Positions 57,936-64,000 of a stretch of DNA of 64,000 nucleotides are shown one piece after another. Both the position numbers and the translations under genes were made by a program. The notes below the pieces were generated by a model that was not told the origin of the DNA, searched no databases, and saw nothing but the letters and a program-made list of their open reading frames with translations. The stretch is from Longimicrobium sp. (GTDB taxonomy: Bacteria > Gemmatimonadota > Gemmatimonadetes > Longimicrobiales > Longimicrobiaceae), in contig NZ_DASVSF010000053.1 in assembly GCF_036388275.1 (NCBI RefSeq), positions 1 to 64,000 on the forward strand, written 5' to 3'. Numbering within the stretch: the stretch's first letter is position 1; every line of letters begins with the position of its first letter.

Positions 57936-59045
57936 ATGTCGATCACCCTGTCGTCCGCTGACGTCGCAAAGCTGACTCGGGCGATCCAGTTGCTTGTTTC
58001 TCCCCTGGATTTCGAGAGTGTCGACAACTGGCGTTCGGCCGTAAATCGTGGTTTGGGCGACTTGTTGTGCGCGGACTCGGCTGGGTTTCTGCTTCCGGTG
58101 AATGACGGTCTTGCGATGTACAGTGACCAGCACGATCCGAAGTCGCTCTCGGCGTTCCCGGAACTCGAGCCTCCGCGTCTGGCTGATGGGCGAACTGTTT
58201 GGGAGGAGGGCATTCGGTGCGGCGTCACGTCGCTTGAGATGCTTTATGGACCGGGGTACGAACTGTTTCGCACGAGTGCATATTATAATGAGTACGCTGC
58301 GCCCAACGGAGCGCACGATACAATTGGCGCAACGGTTCCCCTCACCGGGTTGGGTTCAGACGCAAACGCGGTTGCTAGCCTGCATTTCTGGCATGCGCGT
58401 CCGGTAGGCCGGCTCTTTGGAGAACGCGAACTGGCGCTCCTTCGCCTTCTCTTTCCTGCCTTTCGCGCTGGTGTCGAGACTCAGGTGCGCTGGGATAGGT
58501 GGCGCATAGACCTGCTCCGCAGCTTGGATACCCTTGGCCAAGCGGTAATGGTTTTCGATTCCACCGGTCGGCCTATCCACCAAACCCCTGCACTCACTGG
58601 AATGCTCGCGGACGATCCAGAAAGCACAGTCTTAAACTTAGAACTGCAGGTGGTGATGAACAGCTTGCGCAGTGCCATGAGAATTCGGGGCTACACCGAT
58701 GGACCCTTGGGCGCCTGCGCTTCCGTAATACATACAGGTAAGGCACGCTATGCAATCCGCGGGTCCTTGTACGGAGGCCCGCCCTCCGGTTCCATTGCAT
58801 ACATGCTCGTGTCTCTGGAGCGGCGCTCGCCGATCCGACGACCAGACGCGGAGTTACAAGCCGTTTTTGGCCTCACTCGAGCAGAGATCCGCGTTGCGGC
58901 GTTTCTGGCAGAGGGAAAGCCGAACGTGGAAATTGCAAGGGCGCTCGGCGTTACAGCACACACGGCCCGGCGCCACACCGAGCGCGTCTTGCAGAAGATG
59001 GGCATCCACTCGCGGGCACAAGTTGCTGTCTGGATGTACTCCTAA
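57936..59045 (+). CDS. LuxR-type transcriptional regulator with GAF-like sensor
   Basis: 369 residues from an ATG at 57936. Residues about 15-205 form a GAF-like domain (DNWRSAVNRGLGDLLCADSAGFLLP... VASLHFWHARPVGRLFGERELALLRLLFPAF). A PAS-like segment follows (LGQAVMVFDSTGRPIHQTPALTGML). The C-terminal 60 residues are the LuxR helix-turn-helix: LTRAEIRVAAFLAEGKPNVEIARALGVTAHTARRHTERVLQKMGIHSRAQ. It is a ligand-responsive transcription factor. It sits between the membrane macro-like gene and the pYEATS gene and may regulate either. Composition is intermediate between core and island. Confidence 0.88.
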   Translation: MSITLSSADVAKLTRAIQLLVSPLDFESVDNWRSAVNRGLGDLLCADSAGFLLPVNDGLAMYSDQHDPKSLSAFPELEPPRLADGRTVWEEGIRCGVTSLEMLYGPGYELFRTSAYYNEYAAPNGAHDTIGATVPLTGLGSDANAVASLHFWHARPVGRLFGERELALLRLLFPAFRAGVETQVRWDRWRIDLLRSLDTLGQAVMVFDSTGRPIHQTPALTGMLADDPESTVLNLELQVVMNSLRSAMRIRGYTDGPLGACASVIHTGKARYAIRGSLYGGPPSGSIAYMLVSLERRSPIRRPDAELQAVFGLTRAEIRVAAFLAEGKPNVEIARALGVTAHTARRHTERVLQKMGIHSRAQVAVWMYS

Positions 59046-59277
59046 CTATCAAGTAGAATTCGATGTTGACTTTTAGCGCCTCCCGCAAGCTGGCGTGCTA
59101 GCGCGCAACGACGATGTACGTAGGCTGCGCGGGTGCAGGGGGATCCGTCCAATCGTGGCTGGCGTGACCTACGCTTTCCTTGACCGCCGCCGTGCAGCAA
59201 AACAAGCTAGGCGGACGACGTGCTACCGTGGGCCACTTAGTACGTGGGGTCTGCTTTCCTCGTCAGGAGTGTGACTA

Positions 59278-59940
59278 GTGCCGACGCCAGATCCAATTTC
59301 GAATGTGGCCCCGCGCCTGTCGCGAAACCCGCTTGGCATCATCGCCCTTTTCATAGTGATGATCTACGGCTTTGCTTCTCTTGTACTCGGGATTGCCGCC
59401 AAGGCGCTTACGCAACACGAACGGTGGCCGCTGATTGCGTTCCTTGTCTCGTTCCCGGTGGTCGTGCTTTGGACCTTCTACATTTTGGTCAGCAAGCATC
59501 ACCACAAGCTCTATGCACCGTTCGAATATCCTACTGAAGTAGTTCCTAAATTATTTATCGTCCCGAGTATCCCGGTTCCTACATCGAATGAACCGATCAC
59601 TCAAACACACATCGCGCTGACATCGACTTGTTGGCGCGCCCCTAAACACGATTCGCGGTTCCCATACCCCGTGTATAGGTTCGATGTCGTGGTAGTCGGC
59701 GCGGATTCAGTCTTAGATCGCATAGAGCGCGTAGTGTATCACTTGCCTCCAGCGTGGAACGAATTCGGCACTGAACCCAGAGCTTTTCAGGAAAAGCAGA
59801 AGCGGTTAGATCGATTTAGACTTGAGGACATCACGTTTTCTGACCTGATAGTGCACGCGGATGTTTACGTACGGGAGCAGAAGGAGCCGGTGACACTCTC
59901 GACATTTGTGCAGCGATCAGAAACCGGGCATCGATTATGA
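59278..59940 (+). CDS. Two-TM protein with prokaryotic YEATS (pYEATS) domain
   Basis: 220 residues from a GTG with AGGAG eight bases upstream. Two membrane helices (about 19-41 and 50-72) are followed by a linker and the domain at about 112-215. It reads VYRFDVVVVGADSVLDRIERVVYHLPPAW, RLDRFRLEDITFSDLIVHADVYVREQKEPVTLSTFV. This matches the prokaryotic YEATS pattern (VLDxIxxVxYxLxPxW, charged helix, FxL..., V.A.V...). pYEATS domains have been described as sensors or adaptors in bacterial conflict systems, often with 2TM segments. The gene lies in the less GC-rich island, with no recognised effector fused to it. Confidence 0.75.
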   Translation: MPTPDPISNVAPRLSRNPLGIIALFIVMIYGFASLVLGIAAKALTQHERWPLIAFLVSFPVVVLWTFYILVSKHHHKLYAPFEYPTEVVPKLFIVPSIPVPTSNEPITQTHIALTSTCWRAPKHDSRFPYPVYRFDVVVVGADSVLDRIERVVYHLPPAWNEFGTEPRAFQEKQKRLDRFRLEDITFSDLIVHADVYVREQKEPVTLSTFVQRSETGHRL

Positions 59941-60261
59941 TGCGTTGAGGCACGCTTCCGTGCCTAGTCCGCCGCAATCGCCACCCCCGCGCTTGCGCAC
60001 GCCCCTACCATGAACCGTTATCGCAGCACCACACCTGCGGTACATCTCACGGAGTATCTCGACTTGATGTCCCTAATACCCACATTGGCCCCAGCTTTTT
60101 CAACGAAGGGTCGCGCCCAATCGAGCGAGCGCGGGAACGGCGCGGCCTTGAACGCCTCGGAATCACAAGGAGGACAAGGAGGATGAACATCTCCGTGCCC
60201 TCCGTGAAGCCAGGCAGTTCCTGCGTACGTGACGGATCTCCCTCCCTCAACTCACATCAGC
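59941..60261. other. Intergenic region with purine-rich stretch
   Basis: 320 bases between the pYEATS gene and the amylase stop. It contains CACAAGGAGGACAAGGAGGATG at about 60160, which looks like a doubled ribosome site but opens no convincing frame. Nothing else was recognised. Confidence 0.35.
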
Positions 60262-62088
60262 TCAGAACACGCAGCCGGTGCGGGGCGGGATGGCGATGAC
60301 CAGGGCGTCACCGTCGCGGCGAGGCGGCGCGCAGCGGCCCAGCACGTCCGCGCCCAGCTCCGTGGCGGGGATGCGCACCTCGGCGGCGGTGGTGTCGTTG
60401 TTCAGCGCCACCACGGTGGCCCCGCGGCGGTACACGTACTGCTGGTCGGCCACGTGCAGGTTCACCAGCGGCCCCTGGCGCAGCTCGCCGCGCTGGGCGC
60501 GCAGCCGCAACAGCGCCTGCACGTGCGCGAACGTGGCCTGCTCCTCGGGCGTGCGACCCGACGCCTGGAATGCGTTGCGCGGGTCGCCGGGCCACCCGCC
60601 GGGAAAGTCGCGGCGGTTGTGGGGGTCGCCGCCGCCCGGCATGCCGATCTCGTCGCCGTAGTACAGCAGCGGCGTGCCGCGCGTGGTGAGCAGAAACGTG
60701 TACGCCAGCCGCAGTCCTTCGTGCGAGGCGCCCTGCTCGCCCATGAAGCGCGCCACGTCGTGCAGCCCCAGGAAGGTCACCATGGACTGGGGCTCCTCGT
60801 ACAGGTGGTCGCGCCCCAGCATCTGCGCCACCTCGCGCAGCGGCTTGCCTTCCACGAACGCGCGCCGCAGCGGAAAGAACAGGGGAAAGTCGAAGAGGGC
60901 GTCCACCCCGTCGTCGATGCCGTCCCACCGTGAGCGGCCCCCCGTAAAGAACGCCACCGTGGCGGGATCGCCGTCGAACACCTCGCCCACCACGCGCATG
61001 GTGGGGTGCTCGCGGCGGATGGCCGCCATCCACTCGCGCCAGAAGGAGCGCGGCACGTACGGCCAGGTGTCCTGCCGAATGCCGTCGATGCCCGTCATCC
61101 CCGCCCACCACAGGGTGTTCTGGATGATGTAGCGGGCCACCTCGGGGTCGTTCTGGTTCAGGTCCGGCAGGATGTCGACGAACCACCCCTCCAGCACCGG
61201 GCGGCGGATGTCGGGCGTGGCGTGCGGGTCGGCCAGCGCCCACACCTGCCAGTTGTTGGACAGGTGCCGCTCCGCCGTGCCGTTGTACCAGGTGGGCGTG
61301 GGCGAGTCGGTGACCCAGGGGTGGTAGGCGCTGGTGTGGTTGGCCACCATGTCCAGGATGATCTTGATCCCCTGCGCGTGCGCCTCGTCCACCAGCCGCC
61401 GCAGCGCCTGCATGTCGCCGAAGCGCTCCTCCACCGCGTAGTAGTCGATGGCGTGGTAGCCGTGGTACGCGGTCGTGGGCTGCCCGTCGTAGACTTCCTT
61501 GGTGTCGAGCGTGTTGGTGTTGTCGTAGATGGGGTTCATCCAGATGGCGGTGATCCCCAGGTCGCGCAGGTACGGAAGCTTCTGGCGCACCCCCTCCAGG
61601 TCGCCGCCGTGCCAGCGGCGCGCGCCCGCGCGGTCCAGGATGCCGCGCGACACGGACGGCTCGTCGTTGCGCGGGTCGCCGTTGGCGAACCGGTCCGGCA
61701 TCAGCAGGTACAGCACGTCGTCGGGCCCGAAGCCCTGGTAGCGCCCCGTGGCCGGCAGCGCCGCCGACACGGTGAACGGCACCTGTGCCGCGCCGCCGCC
61801 GGTGCGCAGGGTGAGCGGGTACCGCCCCGGCGCCGCCCCGTCTCCCACGGTGACGTCGACGAACGCGTACGTCCCCGCCGCGTTCACCTTTACCTCCCCG
61901 CACGCCAGCCGCGGGCACTCCATGCGTGCACCGCCCAGGTTGCGCCCGCGGATGAGCAGGCGCACGGGATTGATGGAGTGGCCCGCCCACCAGTCGGGCG
62001 GATCTACCTTGACCACCTCCGGCGCCTGCGCGTGTGCGGAACCGGCGATCGCGGCCGCGGCCACCGCGGCGAGCAGACGGAGCTTCAT
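60262..62088 (-). CDS. Secreted GH13 alpha-amylase / cyclomaltodextrinase-like enzyme
   Basis: 608 residues from the ATG at 62088 with a Sec signal (MKLRLLAAVAAAAIAGSAHAQ). An N-terminal Ig-like cyclomaltodextrinase_N domain (about 22-110) is followed by the (beta/alpha)8 barrel. GH13 regions are visible: DMVANHTS, GIDGIRQDTWPY (nucleophile Asp340), RVVGEVFDG (acid Glu369) and FLGLHDVARF (Asp442; the usual NHD reads LHD). HGGDLEGVRQKLPYLRDLGITAIW is the region after domain entry. It hydrolyses alpha-1,4-glucans, probably in the periplasm or outside. It is monocistronic, between the island and an M1 peptidase gene. Confidence 0.93.
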   Translation of the reverse strand: MKLRLLAAVAAAAIAGSAHAQAPEVVKVDPPDWWAGHSINPVRLLIRGRNLGGARMECPRLACGEVKVNAAGTYAFVDVTVGDGAAPGRYPLTLRTGGGAAQVPFTVSAALPATGRYQGFGPDDVLYLLMPDRFANGDPRNDEPSVSRGILDRAGARRWHGGDLEGVRQKLPYLRDLGITAIWMNPIYDNTNTLDTKEVYDGQPTTAYHGYHAIDYYAVEERFGDMQALRRLVDEAHAQGIKIILDMVANHTSAYHPWVTDSPTPTWYNGTAERHLSNNWQVWALADPHATPDIRRPVLEGWFVDILPDLNQNDPEVARYIIQNTLWWAGMTGIDGIRQDTWPYVPRSFWREWMAAIRREHPTMRVVGEVFDGDPATVAFFTGGRSRWDGIDDGVDALFDFPLFFPLRRAFVEGKPLREVAQMLGRDHLYEEPQSMVTFLGLHDVARFMGEQGASHEGLRLAYTFLLTTRGTPLLYYGDEIGMPGGGDPHNRRDFPGGWPGDPRNAFQASGRTPEEQATFAHVQALLRLRAQRGELRQGPLVNLHVADQQYVYRRGATVVALNNDTTAAEVRIPATELGADVLGRCAPPRRDGDALVIAIPPRTGCVF

Positions 62089-62230
62089 GGGGTCGTTTCC
62101 AGGGATGGGGGATGGAGCGAGCGGCCGTCTCTGCCCGCAGCGCGCAATCTGTGCACGAGCCGCCCCGTCCGACAAGGCGGGGCAGACCCGAGCGCTCGAT
62201 TGCAGCGGCCCATCCCCGCGCGGGCGCCGT

Positions 62231-64000
62231 CTACCTCACCGGCAGCACGTTGTCCGCTGAGTTGCGGTCGATGTAGAAGTTGTAGGGGTCGATGCCGGCA
62301 TGCGTCGGCTTGCGGTCGGTGACGAAGCGCAGCACCTGGCGGCCGGAGCGGATGGGGTGGCGCTCCAGCAGGACCACGTGCGACGCGGCGAACGCGTCCC
62401 GGCCGGGCTCGGCGGTGAACAGGCCGATCTCGATGCGCTCGGCCAGCGGCGTCTCCGTCTCCCCACCCTTGCCATCGGCGTAGAACTTCTTCGCCAGCAC
62501 CGGCACCGTCACGTCCCACCGGCCATCCGCGCGGCGCACCGCCGTGGGCGCCGTCACTTCCAGGTGGTACAGGGTGACGCGCTCGAAGAGGTCGGTGATC
62601 AGCGCCTGCTCTTCCGGCGTGTTTGCCTCGGCGCGCAGGGCCGCGACCAGGTCCAGCGAGCGGGGGAACGGCGCACCCTTGAACGCGTAGCGGGTCAGCA
62701 GCGTTCGCAGCGCCCGGTTGACCCTGTCCTCGCCCAGCCGCTCCTGCAGCAGGTACATCGCCATCGCGCCCTTGCGGTAGGTGACATGGTCCTGCCCCGT
62801 CACGCGCGTGAGCGTCGGTTCCTCCCCCGCCGAATACTCCCGGCCCTCCAGGTAGCGGTCCAGCTCGTATTGCAGGTAGCGGCGCATGTAGTCCTTGCCG
62901 CGCAGCTTCTTCATCACCATCTGCGCGGAATACTGGGACAGCGTCTCCGAGAGCAGCTCCCGCCCCTCCATGTCGGCGCCGACCACCTGGTGCGCCCAGT
63001 ACTGGTGCGCCAGCTCGTGCGCGGTGACGTACGACACGTAGTCGATCGTCTCCGGCGCGTCGAAATCGGCGGCGAAGCCCACGTCCTCCGAAAAGGGGAT
63101 GGTGCCGGGGAACGCCTGCGCGAATTCGTGATAGCCCGGGAACTCCACGATCCGCGCGTGGTCGAACGGATAGGGGCCGAAGTTCGCCTGGTAGTAGTCC
63201 AGCGAGGCCGCGAGCGCGTCGAGCATGCGCTCCACGTTCCACCCGTGCGCGGGATGATGGTAGACGGCCAGGTCCACGCCGGTGTGCAGACGGTGCTTCT
63301 CCGCGTAGCGGGCAGACTGGATGGAGAAGCGCGGATGGATCGGCACGCCCGAGACGAAGCGCGCGATGCGCCTGCCTCCGCGCACCACGTCCGACACGTT
63401 GTTGCCGGGCGCGAGCGGCGTCTGGTCAGCCGAGGTGGACACGGTGATGTCGGACTTCGCCCATCCACGCCCGTACGTGGTGTTCGCCGTCGCGGCAAGG
63501 TCTTCCAGCTTCGCGACGCCGGGCGCCTCCGGCAGGCCGTACCGGCGCCGCGTATCGGGATCCTGCAGCAGCCCGGCGCGGACCAGGCCGATGGTCGGCA
63601 TCAGGTGGGCCTCGGTGAGGAAGGTGCCGTTCTCCACGAGCCGGGTGAAGGTCGGCTGGTTGCGGAAGCCGCGGATCCAGAGCCGCGTCTCCCACGCCAT
63701 CACCCGCTCTTCGCCCGGCTGCATCGGCCGGTCCAGGCGATAGATGCGGTAGCCGAACCGCGCGTCGTCGCTGATCAGCCGCGCCCCGGAGATGGTCGCG
63801 CTCGCGAGCTGCAGGTCGCCGCCCAGGACGCGGACGTGGATGTCGGGAATCGGCTGCGACGTCAGGTTGCGGAGGCGGTAGCGGCCCTTCGTCACGGCGC
63901 GGCGCTCCTCCGGGTAGAGGGCGACGTCCAGCGTCAGGTCCACGATCCTCGGGTGAGCCAGCTCGGCGTATCGCCCGTACTTCTTTTCGAACGCGGCCGC
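62231..64000 (-). CDS. M1-family aminopeptidase, C-terminal part (gene runs off the right edge)
   Basis: The frame is open to the window edge: 19 codons precede the possible internal GTG at 63943 (ending EKKYGRYAELAHPRI), so the start is outside. About 590 residues are visible. The gluzincin motif is HELAHQYWAHQ with the third ligand in ELLSETLSQYSAQM, followed by YRKGAMAMYLLQERLGEDRVNRALRTLL. The visible N-terminal beta domain resembles M1 enzymes fused behind ABC-permease-like membrane domains in some bacteria; that fusion cannot be confirmed here. It should remove N-terminal residues from peptides. The 140-base gap to the amylase gene has no clear terminator. Confidence 0.9.
   Translation of the reverse strand, partial: AAAFEKKYGRYAELAHPRIVDLTLDVALYPEERRAVTKGRYRLRNLTSQPIPDIHVRVLGGDLQLASATISGARLISDDARFGYRIYRLDRPMQPGEERVMAWETRLWIRGFRNQPTFTRLVENGTFLTEAHLMPTIGLVRAGLLQDPDTRRRYGLPEAPGVAKLEDLAATANTTYGRGWAKSDITVSTSADQTPLAPGNNVSDVVRGGRRIARFVSGVPIHPRFSIQSARYAEKHRLHTGVDLAVYHHPAHGWNVERMLDALAASLDYYQANFGPYPFDHARIVEFPGYHEFAQAFPGTIPFSEDVGFAADFDAPETIDYVSYVTAHELAHQYWAHQVVGADMEGRELLSETLSQYSAQMVMKKLRGKDYMRRYLQYELDRYLEGREYSAGEEPTLTRVTGQDHVTYRKGAMAMYLLQERLGEDRVNRALRTLLTRYAFKGAPFPRSLDLVAALRAEANTPEEQALITDLFERVTLYHLEVTAPTAVRRADGRWDVTVPVLAKKFYADGKGGETETPLAERIEIGLFTAEPGRDAFAASHVVLLERHPIRSGRQVLRFVTDRKPTHAGIDPYNFYIDRNSADNVLPVR

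Noticed and set aside
60155..60190. Doubled AGGAGG-like motif followed by ATG
   Set aside because: The frame that follows is short, has no codon bias and runs antisense toward the amylase end; treated as chance purine-rich sequence.

Overview
The window is very GC-rich bacterial DNA with dense gene packing, many GTG/TTG starts and strongly GC-biased third codon positions. The gene families (several subtilases with I9/PPC/Fn3 domains, a beta-propeller BNR protein, M1 and M20 peptidases, Asp-box proteins, TPR proteins, a large two-component repertoire) fit a Gemmatimonadota bacterium of the Longimicrobium type. That assignment is an inference from protein style, not from a marker gene; the only universal markers present are rpsU and one tRNA-Arg.

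Layout. 1-6 kb: tail of a vanadium-haloperoxidase-like protein, a BMP-type lipoprotein, a poly-HAMP chemoreceptor, and a secreted HExxH metalloprotease with a small secreted partner. 6.4-19.6 kb: a PAS hybrid histidine kinase, then a leftward eight-gene chemosensory operon (cheA, cheY, cheW, mcp, HEAT-repeat gene, cheR, cheB, receiver-GAF-histidine kinase) in which every junction overlaps. 19.8-22.5 kb: a TPR protein flanked by two tiny proteins that both end in a GLxLGSGN-like motif; this is the best candidate here for an undescribed (peptide-type) system. 22.6-25.8 kb: tRNA-Arg followed by a duplicated block (PadR regulator / VOC protein), one copy of which has lost a Tat signal and most of its PadR gene. 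25.8-33.1 kb: a subtilase preceded by a probable c-di-GMP-I riboswitch, three stand-alone or HD-GYP response regulators, a sigma-54 activator and an intact HD-GYP phosphodiesterase, so c-di-GMP signalling recurs in this stretch. 33.3-38.4 kb: cold-shock/Gly-rich protein, rpsU, two serine hydrolases and a Leu/Val-type dehydrogenase. 38.4-45.8 kb: a tandem duplication of a large secreted subtilase together with a GntR regulator; only one GntR gene is intact and the other survives as N- and C-terminal scraps. 45.8-55 kb: methyltransferase, frameshifted membrane protein, BNR propeller, M20 amidohydrolase, flavin amine oxidase, VRR-NUC-like protein, HExxH lipoprotein. 55-60 kb: a visibly less GC-rich accessory island with a membrane-anchored macro-like domain protein, a LuxR-type regulator and a 2TM-pYEATS protein. 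60.2-64 kb: a secreted GH13 amylase and the C-terminal part of an M1 aminopeptidase.

How they work together (inference): the chemosensory operon, the PAS kinase and the HD-GYP regulators form a sensory block, and the secreted peptidases, amylase and amidohydrolase suggest a polymer- and peptide-degrading lifestyle. The riboswitch is a direct possible link between c-di-GMP level and protease secretion. The 55-60 kb island carries domains described in bacterial conflict systems.
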